NCBI RefSeq assembly: GCF_001949145.1
Contig: NW_019091543.1
Span: 140,021-204,020 of the forward strand
Length of the DNA stretch: 64,000 bases
Direction: 5' to 3'
Source of the DNA: Acanthaster planci
Lineage: Eukaryota > Echinodermata > Asteroidea > Valvatida > Acanthasteridae
In this document: positions 43,601-55,910 of the stretch, in pieces
How the letters are laid out: every line of letters begins with the position of its first letter
Numbering within the stretch: the first letter of the stretch is position 1
Made by a program: the position numbers and the translations under genes
Notes under the pieces: generated by a model
Databases searched by the model: none
What the model saw: only the letters and a program-made list of their open reading frames with translations
Told to the model about the DNA's origin: nothing

Positions 43601-46229
43601 GTACATGTAGGCCTACAGTGTACATGTAAATGTATCATAATAATATTCATATTTGTGTAATTTACAGTGTACATGTAGGGCCAGTGGCTCATTTCCTTCA
43701 TGCTCTAGTCATACATGTAATGTACATACACTACCATTAGTTGCGGTACTGGGATTTGCTGATCTTGGGGAAAGCTTGTATTTAGTTGTGCCATTGAGCT
43801 ATTAAACACAAGGAGGTACCGGTACAACGAAGTCCCTCCAGACTGTATCCAATCGATAGACAAAGCGTGATTACTGGCCCAGTGCTGGAGATCCTAAACT
43901 TTCTGTGTACAAAGTGATTGCCACTGCCAGGTAGCTGGTAACCCACAGACTCAATGTGTTTTGCTGGAGCATACTGGAGTAAATAAATGGCGGAAAAGAT
44001 GGGCAAAGAAGATGCGCAGTTCTCTTCAGTGGTCCTCGGGAGTCAGTGAGTGATCCCCGCAGATGCACCTGAAAAATTCTGAATTGGGGGTGGTTATTTG
44101 GTAAAAGTCAGAGAACAATTACCCAAAATATGAACTACGATATTTTTTATCATAAGTCACGATGCTAGTGGTTCCTACAGTTAATGGAAGGTAAAAACAT
44201 GGCACAGGAATGCATTTGACAACGTTATAAGGTTTCATGTCCGGCCGATTGTGGCCAATGACAGGAAGGATACTGAGCCTTCCCATGTTTTTGTGTGTTT
44301 TGTCATTTTCCTCTGGACCAGCTACATTCTTTCAGTTTTCTTGTCGCATATTTTCGGAGATTTTGTGTTAGTTAGTACATGTAATTCTGTTTATTGTTGA
44401 GAGAGATGTTTTGGGGATGTAAAGACGTAACCAGACTTTCATTATCATTGGAATATCAGAACAATCACAAAAGTTATCGAAATTTAAGTCTCCGGTGACG
44501 GTGCTTACTCCTTGTATAATAGCTCCATGGTTGTGCACACTGTACCAACCAGATAGATATTGCATATGTCATTAGCAGGTAATTATTGTACTAATACTGG
44601 TGTTCAAATAACTCTATCCCCTTTTATTTACATCAGTAATAAATTACAACTAGTACATGTAAACAGTGATATACAGTACATGTATGCACATGTACAGTAC
44701 CACACTTTCAGACTGAGGGAGTACATGTACCAGTTCTAGATCACACTTTCTCTGCACAGCTGTTACTAATTGTTTCATTATGGAACAGGTTTTTAATCAC
44801 CTGACTGCCGAGATGATTGTTATGGAAAGAATTTTTTTCACCTGACATTACAAAGAAATACAAATGTAAGGTTTTTTTTTTTCATTTTGCACTGTTACAA
44901 ATACATGTACATGTAAAATGATACATGTGTTTGTTAGTAACAAACACAGAGCTGTTTTGGCATTTCCCCAATTTGTTGGCCACATGTATGAAGGATGTAT
45001 TAGTGGCCAAGTGCATAGGAGTTGCCAAAAGGTTGGAAGAGCTAATACTACTACTTGGTGACATTACGTCAGGTCACTGCCATTTAAATTTTAGTTTAAT
45101 TAGGTGCCCCTAAGTTAACCTTCATCCACAATAACAATTTCCAATGAATTGCCTTGCTTTGAGCTGCACTGTGCAAGCATGATACGCAATCTACAATGAC
45201 GTCATTGTAGCATAATTTTCCAAGGCCCTAATGGACCATTCTCTGGAAAATGAACCTGAATCACCAAAATTTCAAGCCATCTGTGCATGAAAGTTGTTAA
45301 TACATTCATGTAATAAAATGTTTGAGTCATCATATTTGCAGAAAAAAGTGTAAAAATTTAAAAATTAAAAACAAAATTGTCGATTTTTGTAAAAATGATT
45401 CGTTTTGGAGAATTTAACCCCTAAAATGTTTTTGTTAATTTCCATGAAATGTCAACATACCGTATAAATTTTCATTAAGTGAGGATACAGATATTTTCAT
45501 TTGGAGTATTTTCATTGAATTTCATCACAAAGTGAAACAAAACTGGAGGTTTTGTCTGTCTTAAGAATAGAGCTATAGCTTTTCATATTTTTTTTTCTTA
45601 AGAAAAGGGCATTCCTTTATTTGAGATACTACCAAGTTTGGATCTATTTTTTTACTCAAACATTTATCCAAGAGCTACAGATAATTCCCAAAGTTTCTAA
45701 TAATATTTTTGGTGACCTTATAATGAAGAAATATATGAACCCTTTCAGACATTAGGAGATATAACGAATTCAAGTTTGCACCCTTTACATCATGTCACTT
45801 TGTCTATAACCCTATAACCCTTTCTATTTAGCTATCTACCAACTACATTTACATGTAATGTCACATGACTTGTCACGATGATGTCATCATCACATTAGGT
45901 CAATGTCAGTCAGTCTAAACAGACGATGGCTTAACTGCGCAAAAGAATATGGCATAGTACAGATTATTTACAAATTCAGAGTTCAAATTTATGTACAATA
46001 CAATTTCAGTACATGTACACATTTAGATCCAGGTTGGGGTCAAGAGTCAGGTTTTGCAGTCTGCTTGGCAGCACTGGCAGTGTGGCGTCTGCGTGTACGT
46101 TCAACTTCCCAGCCTTTCCAGTCTCTGTGCACACCCTCGGCGCCCTTCCTCACCACCGTGCACCACTCAGCCTGGTCACATGCCAGCATCTCCAGCTGCT
46201 GATGGCTGATACCTGCGAGGCGACGCTTT
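40691..46229. other. Long non-coding stretch
   Basis: About 5.5 kb without a supported gene. It is AT-rich with many TACATG/ATGTAC tracts (41368-41385, 42280-42293, 42812-42824, 43392-43412, 43590-43628, 44690-44730, 44900-44915). The stretch at 45780-45930 shares 'atgacttgtcac' and 'gatgtcatcatcac' with the sequence flanking the insertion at 48812. It may belong to an upstream AKNA intron or to intergenic DNA. Confidence 0.4.
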
Positions 46230-48690
46230 AAGGTGTTCTAAAAGCGTAGTCGCGGTCGACCACTGGGCCTTCAACCCTCTTTTAATTCACAGAACAGTAG
46301 GTCTCGCAGCAGTCATTCTTCAACCATCCTGATAAGATGCCCCGTCCACCTGAGTTGCAGGCGGGTGATCATGGCTTCCATAGCGGGCATGCCCACCCTC
46401 CTTAGGACTTCCACGCTGGTAATACGGTCTTTCCAGGTGATACCCATCAGTATGCGAAGATGACATTGGACCAGGACAGACAGTCCTATAACATGACGGG
46501 CATATAGGGTTGATACCTCTAGTCCATATAGAAGAGCGCTTAGCACTACAGCCCTGTAGACCTTCAGCTTTTTGTTCAGTCTTACAGGTTTAACATTCCA
46601 CAGCCAGTCCTTTAGGCGGCCGAAAGCTGCTGAGGCAGCCCACACCCGCGTGTCGATCTCACTGTCCTTGGAGTTGTCATTTGCCACTGTTGATCCCAGG
46701 TACGTGAAAGTTTCCGCTTCAACGTGTGGCTTCCCGTCCAACAGGACCTACAGTGGGATATGCGGCTGCTTACATGTAGGTGCCGGCTGGTAGAGCACCT
46801 CTGTTTTCTTGACATTTATGGTCATACCATAGGCTCTGGCTGCTCCGGCGAACTTCTCTAGCAGCCACTGAATACCGTCCATTGTGTGAGCCACCAGAGC
46901 AGAGTCATCAGCATAGAGGAGCTTGCAAATGCACTTCACTAATACACGGCGTTGGGATTTTAGTCGAGCAAGGTTGAAGAGTCCACCATCTGATCGAGTT
47001 CAGATGTTTATTCCGTCTAGTGTGTCATCTGACATTTCTTTGATGACAGCAGCTAGAAACAGCGCAAACAGTGTAGGAACCAATATGCATCCCTGTTTGA
47101 TGCCATGAAGCACTGAGAAGAAGTCGGAGGTCTCTCCATTGACGGTTACTGTGGCTCGCATGTCCATATGGAAGGCCTTGATGACAGCCAGCAGCCTTGG
47201 TGGACATCCAAACTTCACTAAGATGCGCTATAAGGCATCCTTTCCCACAGATTCGAAGGCCTTTATGAAGTCTATGAAGATAATGTTCAGTGCCATCCTT
47301 TGCTCAACAGCCTTTTCTTGGAGTTGTCTCAATACAAATATATCTGTGGTGCTGCGGCCAAGTCTGAAACTGCACTGACTCTCTGGTAGTACTCCCTCCG
47401 AGATTGCTTGCAATCTTGATAGAGCCACCTTTGCCAGCACTTTGCAAAGCAATGCTGAGAAGCGAGATACCCCGGAAGTTACCACAGTCATGTCGGTCAC
47501 CCTTACGTTTGTAGATGGACATCCCTGAAATCCTGGGGGACAGCACCATCCTCCCAGCATCATTGATACAGCAACAGGAGCTCCTTGTGCAGCACAGTAC
47601 CGCTGTGTTTTAGCACCTCAGTCGGTATCCCATCGACGCCTGATGCCTTTCCGGTCTTGAGGGCCTTTAGTGCTCGCTGCAACTCATCAAACGAGGATGG
47701 TTCGTCCAGATCTTGCTGCATGGGGCGCTACTCCAGTCTCTCAGTGGCTGCACTGTCAACAGTCAATGGTCTGTTCAGGAGCTGTTGGAAGTGCTCCTTC
47801 CATCTCTTCCGGCGTTTTGTGGAGAGTTGCGCCGTCTGCACTGAGTACTGGGTTGAGCCTGAGCATTGTTGCCCATAGAAAGCCTTCAGCCCGTCATAGA
47901 ATGCTCAGCTCATATGGACTTCTGCATATCTCTGGAGTTCCTCTGCCTTGCAATCCCATCAGTCGTTCCATACAGCAGGTAGCCCGTTGGAGCTTCAAGC
48001 GAGCATCTCGCAGGTGCTCTGTTGTTTGCCTTGTGCATCCTCCAGACAGAGTCTGTTGGCGGCACACTCTCACTTCCTCTATGAGTTTCTTTATGTCCAT
48101 GTCATTCTGATCGAACCAGTCTGTGTGACGCCATCCTGGGTGCCCAAGGAACTCTTTTGCGGTTACATACACCACACTGCTGATGTGACTCCATCACTCG
48201 TTCACACCCATGTCCTCTGTGTTGAGATCCTGCAGTTGGTTGATGCTGCCAGACACCTTGCTTTCCAATTCCTCTGCCCTTTGTGGTAGCAGGCTTACGT
48301 GAAGTTTGCGCAGAGGTTGTCTCACACGCCTTCAACGAACCAAGGCTATGCACAGGCTACTTACCGCCCTCACCATAAGGTGGTCCGTACCACAGAACGC
48401 GCCTCGCATAACCCTTGTAGACTTCACATCCCTTAGATTGTCTCTCCTCACAAGGATGTAGTCCAGCAGGTGCCAAAGTGTGTGAGCGTGGGTGCATCCA
48501 GGAATAGTACCACTGCTGAAGAGGGGACCCAGCCAGTTTTTTTGGCCCCGGCAACCTGCCAGTCGTAGTGAAGGTTCAGTGGTCTTCTGCGGGCACTTCA
48601 TGGAGGCCAGTTGGGACTGACTGGCCCCACCCATGACCTCGCCGCTACTACCTGGATGGAGTTTAACGTCGTACCCAGGACAGGTCGATC
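46230..48690 (-). mobile_element. RTE-like non-LTR retrotransposon, endonuclease to C-terminus, broken
   Basis: Minus-strand frames, in order from high to low coordinates, start with an endonuclease end, 'LLDYILVRRDNLRDVKSTRV' and 'GTDHLMVRA' (about 48450-48370). Reverse transcriptase motifs follow: 'PESQCSFRLGRSTTDIFVLR' (47395-47330), 'FIDFIKAFESV' (about 47270), 'VLHGIKQGCILVPTLFALFL' (47120-47060) and the catalytic box LLYADDSALVAHT (46918-46880). Last comes the C-terminal part, 'FTYLGSTVANDNSKDSEIDT' (about 46705-46646) with 'LQLRWTGHLIRM'. The order is complete but many frameshifts are present. The wording fits RTE-type elements common in invertebrates. Confidence 0.75.
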
Positions 48691-48811
48691 TAAATTACTT
48701 CTCTTCGAGATCTCAGAAATGTTTGAACCAAAACGGACATGCAGTTCTGGAGAAAGAGTCCTTCAAAGAGTGCACCTTTAATGTCATTTGACTTGTCACC
48801 TGATGACATCA
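48691..48811. other. Short flank
   Basis: Between the LINE and the next insertion. It ends with the target copy GACATCA (48805-48811). Confidence 0.4.
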
Positions 48812-49365
48812 ACCCCTATTCACATACCAATTCAATAACCAATTCCAAACCAATTGCTTTTGCCTGGAATCCAATTGGGTTCAATTGGTTTGAATAGTAA
48901 ATTCTGACCTTTTCTCAATAGGACCATTTCAAACAAATTGATGCCATTTGAATGCAAATTCACAATCCAATTGTAACCAACCAAAGAACCAATCAAAAAC
49001 ATTTCAGTACCAATTCAAACCAATTGAGTCCCATTTGAAAACTCCATTGGATGGGGAAAACAAGCTGAAAGCAAACCAATTGGAACCAGTTGCATCCCAT
49101 TTGAAATTTCCAATTGATCAGGAAAACAAACAGAGAAAGCATACCAATGATTTGATTCCCATTGGAAAATTCCAATTGATTGGGGAAAATAAACAGCAAA
49201 GAAAAAATGCCAATTGAAACCAATTCTTGGGGGAAAACAAATGGGAGAGAAAACATACCAACTGAAACCAATTGAGCACTGATTGATTGCAAATTAGACC
49301 CAGTTCATTCCAATTAAATCCAATTAAAAAATCACATGGTTTGAATATAGGCCATTTTTAGTAGG
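48812..49365. mobile_element. 554-bp insertion rich in CCAATTG, with 7-bp target duplication
   Basis: GACATCA stands directly on both sides (48805-48811, 49366-49372). The interrupted sequence ('tgacttgtcacctgatgaca' ... 'gatcaggtcaat') is similar to the uninterrupted 45855-45905. The ends are weakly inverted (CCCCTATTCACATACC; reverse of right end GCCTATATTCAAACC). The interior has some 25 copies of CCAATTG/CAATTGG, partly in a longer tandem arrangement with 'ggggaaaacaaa'. Confidence 0.6.
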
Positions 49366-49372
49366 GACATCA

Positions 49373-49499
49373 GATCAGGTCAATCGCAGTCTACCGTACA
49401 ACCCTTCTGTTTCCAGCTACATTTATACTCAGACTACAGCCCAATCTCATTTTATATCACAAAATCTTGGCCCCTCTGCAAATAAAAGGGACAACGTGC
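49373..49499. other. Spacer
   Basis: Nothing recognised. Confidence 0.3.
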
Positions 49500-49770
49500 T
49501 GATGATATCACTATGCACGGCAGCATGTATCCCATCCCATGTAGGAAACGTACGCAATATGGATGCTAGAACGTGTAGCCAAAGTGAATTGAATCACACC
49601 ATTATGGTGTAGGGGTGTACCCTTAGAACAATATACCAGCAATTCACGCCTGTTATAATACCTTGAAAATTAAAATGAATAAAATTCGATATGTTGATAA
49701 TATTGATATATAAAACCTGATATATCAGTATTGGTCAAAATACAATATATCAACGCTACCTACTTGGAGT
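49500..49770 (-). mobile_element. Partial inverted copy of the element at 2041-2740
   Basis: Read on the minus strand it matches 2030-2310: 'attgttctaagggtacaccc', 'tgtgattcaattcactttgg', 'ttgcgtacg' and 'acatgggatgggatacatgc'. The GATATATC-rich end lies at 49680-49765. Confidence 0.7.
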
Positions 49771-49789
49771 CATCAACACCCCTTAAGTC

Positions 49790-50720
49790 CTCAAATTCCC
49801 TTAGATTGACACGTTTCTTGACACCCAAGCTGTTCGTGTTGCCATTTACAGTGGAGCAACAGGCAACGTGGTCCATGAAACCTTAGCAGAGAGATTGAGT
49901 TTGAAATACACAAGAGCTCACAGTCTGCCCATGAAGCAGATGCATCATTGGAGAGACCAACACTGATAAGTGATGGGAGGGAATTTAACTTCGAGGCTTT
50001 AGTCATTGAGAACCTTGACATAGAGATTCTCACAGGGATCCGTTTCATGGAAACAAATGACATTGCAATCTGCCCAGCAAAATGTCAAGTCATGCTAGGC
50101 GGTGGCACTGTACACGTGTGGATCTATTAAAGAATCCAAAGATTGGCACAAAGTGCGTCGGGTATACGTCATACGTGCCCCTTCCCACATCACAACCATG
50201 TGACAGGGGAACTCCCACCAGTCCTGATGACAATGTGTTGGCATTAGAACCTCACACACCTGTACCAGCAGCAGCAACCCTACCAAGCTCTGACCCTCAC
50301 CCACTCTCATCCAAAGCATGGTGAGAAGAGTGTGTATCACAAATCTCACAGATGCACCTTAAGTCCTCAAATGCAAGGAACAATTTTGCCAGGTCAGCCC
50401 AGGATGCGTTTCTACCCCAGTCAGATGATCTTCAAGCCGTGATTCACAAACAAGACACGTTAAGTGCTGCACAAACCTCACACCCAACAACAGTGCACTC
50501 TTCAATCCCTGCACACTCTGCTTCAACCTCACTGGACCCCAATGGCATGTCCAACCCTGACATGCGGTCATGAGGTGCATGTACAGGCTACAGTGGAGCC
50601 TCCAGCCCCTCTGTAGCCTGCCTCAGTATGCCAAAGACAAGCTTTTGTGCACTTGATGAGCTAGGGATGCAGAGAGTCTTTGCCTACCCAGAGGACATTG
50701 GATTCAACGTTGAATATCTT
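49790..50720 (+). pseudogene. Gypsy-like retrotransposon protease region, fragment
   Basis: Plus-strand frames show 'VAIYSGATGNVVHETLAERL' (about 49840-49900), like a retropepsin active site DSGATG but with Tyr in place of Asp. Then come 'EALVIENLDIEILTGIRFME' (about 49997-50055) and 'NDIAICPAKCQVMLGGG', the usual second half. Later 'DDNVLALEPHTP' (about 50226) and 'NFARSAQDAF' follow, as in the linker of Gypsy polyproteins. No reverse transcriptase or LTR follows, and stops are present. The plus orientation is the same as AKNA. Confidence 0.6.
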
Positions 50721-51254
50721 AATTCCTAAATTATTTCTGATGGAGAAGCAGTTTTTGCTGTGCACATATTTTGAAGAAATCCAAAACAGAGGTTTCATAG
50801 TTTGAATTAACAGAAGGGGCCTTGAGGCTCCATCTCGCACAGTAGTTAGCTTTTCATAGTTAGAAAGAGAAGAAAAAAAGTAGCCACAGCACTTGTAATA
50901 CAGTATCCTCTAGTGATGTGTTATCTTGTGCCCTTGGGTGCCACCATCTTCATTGCCCCATGTATCACCGTTGTATTAAAGTTGTTCCTGTCATTTGATA
51001 AGTCTCATATTTAGCTGTAATTCATCAGGAGTGCCCCTTTACTGCTAAAGTGGTGCAATACATCCTTCATTTACTATCATTATGACTGCGCAATATTCAG
51101 AACTGGATAACTCCAAATTTCTTCAGATTCAACCCCAAGAAGACCAGCTTTCTTTTCATTCACCACATTTTAGGTATAAAATTGTAGTTCATAAGATGCG
51201 GGTTGGTGATACTCCCAGTCAATACACATGAAACCTGGTATTGTGTTCAGCTTG
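50721..51254. other. Non-coding, nothing recognised
   Basis: No supported feature. Confidence 0.3.
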
Positions 51255-51545
51255 TACACAAATAAGAAAATGAATGTGTACTTCCAACATCTTTCAGACA
51301 TACATGTACATACAGCTACGGCGCATGCATTCATCACACGTAAACTCAATTTCTGTGATAGTTTATTCTGTTGTCTTTATCAAAATACCCTTTTGCTTTT
51401 GCTGAGACCACTCTCAGTTGATTGGTACTGTATATAGAATGCCACTGCACGCCTGCTTACTGGTCATATCACTGACATTCTTTACAGACTTAACTGGCTG
51501 CCAGTTAAATGCAGAATACAATTCAAAATCATTCTTACATTTTCA
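51255..51545 (+). mobile_element. CR1-like LINE, 3' end fragment
   Basis: Frames read 'HAFITRKLNFCDSLFCCLYQ' (about 51327-51386), then 'NATARLLTGHITDI' and 'LNWLPVKCRIQFKIILTF', the C-terminal signature of CR1/L2-type LINE polyproteins (HAFVTSRLDYCNSL ... LHWLPV..RI.FKI). It breaks at both ends. Confidence 0.7.
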
Positions 51546-51555
51546 GCCAGTGTGG

Positions 51556-51672
51556 GAGTCGAGTCCACAACCTTTGAGGCCGAGTCCAAGGCCAGGGTCT
51601 TCAAGGCTAAGGCCAAGACCAAGTCATTGCCAGTCGAGGCCAAGGCCATCGTCTCCAAGGCCAAGGCCAATT
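51556..51672 (+). repeat. GGCCAAG minisatellite
   Basis: Degenerate copies of 'gaggccaagtccaaggcc' give a Lys/Ala-rich frame. It directly follows the LINE 3' end. Confidence 0.75.
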
Positions 51673-52055
51673 ATTACACATACATGTGTAACATAACTAC
51701 TTTGGTACTGTTGGCTGGCACACAAGAATCATCTAGACCCACAAAAAACTGTTGTACATGACACTACACACATATCCCCAATTATTTTATCTAAAGAAAA
51801 CAACGAAGTGGTGTGTTTCATTGATTAATTACTTTCAGTTTAACAATGTAAACAACCTGGTAAAGACACCCAGGTGGGCATTATTAACTTGTGTTTGTCA
51901 GATGTTGCAAAGCTCAATTTTTGTATTTCTTTCCACAAAGTACGGCCCCCCACCATAACATAAAGAGAAAAATATAAAATCTTTAATTGCTCTCAATACA
52001 TACAATTCCCCACAAAATAAGGAATGAAAGAAAAAATTAGGAGTGCTTCCAAAAA
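51673..52055. other. Non-coding, nothing recognised
   Basis: No supported feature. Confidence 0.3.
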
Positions 52056-52640
52056 TGATAATCAGTCATTTTCCAGATCGCTAAAATCATTCAGTCAGAT
52101 TGTAGCTGCAAGATGTCCTCAAATTCTGATGAAAAATGGTCAGTAGTCCGCCTTATGTGTTGAAGATACAACCAAATTATTTTCACAATCTTTTAATTTG
52201 GACTTACAGCATCGACCAAAGTGACAAGGGCACTCTTCCTAGTTCTGGATCAGTTTAACCAGTACCAGATGACGATAAAAACTTCTTCACAAACAAAAAG
52301 TAACTGTACATGAAATCCAGTTTGCAGCTAGAACCATTATAACAAGCTGATTTTCTAATGAAGAATTTCTTAAATCAGAGAAAACTATTTCACAAATAAG
52401 AATACCAGTGAACTAAAACATATAACTTGCATGAATTTTGGCTCAACTTTTTCAGTTGTGCAATGAGCTATCAACGATGCTATCCCTCATGCCGCACAGT
52501 TGACGAAACCATTACGTATACATTTCTGCTACGTCTGTAGTTGAGTTCACAATGTACATGTATGAATGCAAGTAAACAATGCACAATCCGAAACTAGAAC
52601 AAAATGTGCACTCAGTTATTAGCCAATTTTAACCAGCCAT
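52056..52640 (+). repeat. Dispersed repeat, second copy
   Basis: Direct-orientation relative of 9520-10045 over about 0.55 kb. Shared words include 'attcagtcagattg', 'gtcctcaaatt', 'gttctggatc', 'ttttggctcaactttttcag', 'gagctatcaacgatgct' and 'ccattacgta'. Non-coding. Confidence 0.7.
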
Positions 52641-53575
52641 CGCACGTGCATGCCCAGCTAGTGCCGGCCATTCAGAATATAACATTGCACTTTCAGTGAG
52701 TACATGTACATGTAGCCTAATTAAAATTAAAAGCTATCCTTTTCAAGCAACAATCAATGAAAACAATATCTAGGTACCATACCATGTGTTTGTACACAAA
52801 AGATCCATGCACATGCACATTGCAAATACTTTGTCAGGATAAAATTGGGGGGGGATGGTAAAAGCTGAGAAAACTGACTAAAAACGGGTGGTCTTGAACT
52901 GGCCTCAACTGATTCTTGTCTTGTTGAGTTTAAAAATTACTCTTCTGATTTACGTGTACATGTTCAATAAATTCATATAAGTACATTTGCATGTAGTATT
53001 CACATTTTAAAAAAATAAAACCGATTTCGATCAAATACCGGTATGTATGCACATTTTCACATACATGTGCTCTAAGTTCGTGCTCATTCATGTACAAGGA
53101 GCATGTTGGTTAGACCCGATTGTTTGGTACACTGGCGTGTGTTGTACTGGTTTTCCACTTTACTTTTGTACCCTTTGCCGTGTACATGTGCTTGTGAACC
53201 TGTAAGTATGTACACATTCTTAAACATTCCATCCATGTATGGTACATGTGTACTTTACTTGTAGGGACCACAGATGCACATACCTGGCATGTTTGATAAA
53301 CATACTGTAGTTATTATGAAAACCCCAAACTGGAGATGAATCACACAAGTGTCTCTACATGTGCAATCCTGTTCAGACTTTCATAATGAATGAAAAGGTC
53401 CAGTGCTGGACAGCTAGGGGACAATGCAGAAGTGTCTTTCACACAGAATTGAATTAAAATGTGCAATAGTAACATGAGCGGTCTGTTTTGACACAGATTT
53501 AACTGGTTCTGTATGAATTGCAGGTTTTGGAAAGAAAGATTAATGTTCACCACTTGTAATTCTGATTTCTTTCAG
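52641..53575. other. Upstream region or intron before the first AKNA coding exon
   Basis: No gene. It ends with a good 3' splice site, 'tctgatttctttcag' (AG at 53574-53575). That suggests a non-coding AKNA exon lies further upstream. Confidence 0.45.
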
Positions 53576-53806
53576 ATTATCAGATGGTTGATTTCATAGA
53601 ATGGACTACGTATACATCTCAGTGCTTGTGTAGCATGAAAACAAGAAGTGACACAACAGGAATCACAGAATTGCTATCAAACTTGCGTGAACAGAGACTA
53701 AACAATGAATTTTAGTACTGAGAACAAATGACAACCAATACATTTTGTATTCCCACCTTTTGTTACTGCAATAAAATAGTGGAATGAAGCCACCTCTATG
53801 TAAACC
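53576..53806 (+). other. Probable 5' UTR part of the AKNA exon
   Basis: Between the acceptor AG (53574-53575) and the AKNA start codon. The reading frame of the AKNA start contains stops here, so it is not coding. Assignment is by position. Confidence 0.45.
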
Positions 53807-55257
53807 ATGAGTAGAACCGGCCGAGACAGTTACTCCAGTCGACCAATCGACTCCCTGGATTCCTTTGAGCATCTTGAAGGCATTATAAACAGCCAGTCGG
53901 ATGTTGAATTTGGAGCTGACCTTCCCTTTGATGAATTCCCTCCAGAATTCCATCTTCACCCAGATGATTTCTCACTGGATGATCTGCATGGCCATAGAAC
54001 TATCCAGGAAGAGTGCTTGACCAATGAATCCCTAAGGGGTGAGATCCTACAATTTGATAATGAGCATGAAACAAGTGGCCTTCTGAATGAAAGTGAGCTT
54101 TTGAACAATGTCGATCGGTGTAGTGATTCAGGAAGCAAGTGTCCCAGTGACAGTTTTCTTAAAGAAGAGAACCTCTCCTTGCAGGGATCTTCCACAGACG
54201 TGTTGCAGAGGTACATGGAAGCCACCCCAAGGCTTGGCACCCCCCCACTGGAACATATATACAGCAATACATCTGTCAATGGACTCAGTGACGAATCTTC
54301 CAGGCACTCAGATGACGTTTTTAACCATCATGAATCACTTCATAACAGCAATGATGAGCAATACTTGGAGAGTTTACCCCCAGAAAAATCAGATGAAATT
54401 GGAAATTGCAGTAGGGACATGAGCAATGGATGTAGTGATGGAGGTAGTATGGCAGTAGATTCAAATGATCTATCAGATGGGGCTTCCATGGAACTGAACA
54501 AAACTGTCGTTACTGTAGATAGCCATTTCCCTGGAAAACCTTCTGCAGCAGCTGCAGAAGAAAACTTTGGAGATGATCCAGCTGATGGTAAAGATAGTGA
54601 TTCTGCCAGTATGAGCATTGGTCAGTTTGTGCCCAATGCTGTAAACAGAAATCATATTCAGAGACCTTTGGGAAAAATAGTTAACTGCTCCTCCCAAAAG
54701 AATGAGAGAGACTTTGTCACACCTTCTGAGCTGAAAGAATCCCACCGAGGATCTGTGGCTAGTACATCTGCCCGATCATCTTTTAGGAACTCACAAAGGA
54801 TCTCAACCGCAAGCTCCTCACAAAGGGACTGCAACTCTCCAAGGTATTCTCAAAGGTCTGAGGACCTCTCACACCACTCAAGACACAAACAGTCTTCCTC
54901 AAATAGCCCTGTGGTTCCTAGACTAGAACTGCACAGGGCTTCAACACCTAGCAGTGTAAACAGTCTGTCCTCTGAACCGTCTAAGCTTGACCTCTCACTC
55001 AGACTGGAGGAAGAATCCAAGACTAGGCAACAAGCTAACGAGCTCATTGAGCAACTCCAAAAAAACTATGATGAGTTGCTTGGTAAATATGCACGGGCAG
55101 AGAACACAATAGACCTGTTGAAACTGGGGGCCAGAGTTAATCTGTATGGAGATAATCCAGCACCAAGGCAGAGTCTACAGGGGACACTTTCTCCTTTGCA
55201 GAGGCCCAGCGCTGTCATCTTTGGTCATCCTCAAAAGGCAACTATTTTGTCATCAAG
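53807..55257 (+). CDS. AKNA: AKNA homologue, first coding exon
   Basis: 483 complete codons plus 2 nt, ending at donor TCATCAAG/GTGAAA (GT at 55258). The N-terminal 70 residues are acidic. Residues about 90-390 are Ser/Asn/Glu-rich and probably disordered, including a Ser/Arg/Gln-rich stretch near 320-380. Residues 399-450 carry the AKNA signature: a coiled-coil run, 'QLQKNYDELLGKYARAENTI', followed by 'DLLKLGARVNLYGDNP'. In vertebrates the family is known as a large AT-hook-type protein acting at the centrosome (subdistal appendages, microtubule organisation), earlier described as a transcription factor. No AT-hook is seen in this exon. The start is the first Met after a plausible acceptor. 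The exon is intact. Confidence 0.92.
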
Positions 55258-55693
55258 GTGAAATTCCTTCTTTTCAACATTTGTGAAATATACGATGTGT
55301 GCATGGGAATATGTATGTAATAATGTTATGGGTTTGTTTGTTTTGCATTTTGCAGTGTGCAAATATCCACTTGTACATGTATGTTTTATTTACCAGGATT
55401 TTCTTTTTGACTGTACAGTGGTTCCGTTTTGTATCCACTCATGTGTACATGTGTACCCAAAAAAAGATCCAAAAAGATAATCTCTAAAAAAAAGTCATAA
55501 AATTTTTAATTTTGATTACAATATTGTAACTTTACAGCACATACATTTATATGTCCTCTGGTGTTTCTGGACAGCACATCACTCTAATTTCAACTTTGTT
55601 CAATGCATGTTTCCCTAGTAATTTGAAACGAACATTGGTCATGAACATTGTAAGATAGTGCTCCTTTGATATCCAGTATGTTTCTGTCTGCAG
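55258..55693 (+). other. AKNA intron
   Basis: 436-bp intron in phase 2, GTGAAA ... TTTCTGTCTGCAG. Nothing else recognised. Confidence 0.85.
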
Positions 55694-55910
55694 TTCCCAT
55701 GTTTCTGAAGGTCAAACAGGAAGACAGCCCGCCAGTCAGACTGGGCGCTCTACAATAGATATGCAGACAAATAACAACAATGTGCATGTAGTGGGAACTA
55801 CAAGAACTACACCCACCGAGATAACAAGGGTGTCTAATTCTAGTGGTTTTGCAGCAGGTGACGGCAGTCTGATGGCACTGATATTCCAAGTGAAGAACCA
55901 ACAGGAAGAG
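55694..55910 (+). CDS. AKNA: AKNA homologue, second coding exon
   Basis: 217 nt. It begins with one nucleotide completing the split Ser codon and keeps one open frame of 72 codons, ending phase 0 at GAAGAG/GTAAAG. It encodes a low-complexity linker with 'TNNNNVHVVGTTRTTPTEIT' and the end 'GDGSLMALIFQVKNQQEE', which leads into the helical segment continued by the third exon. The phase match on both sides (2 and 0) supports real splicing. Confidence 0.85.

Noticed and set aside
53956-54745. Minus-strand frames opposite AKNA exon 1
   Set aside because: Shadows of the AKNA coding sequence.
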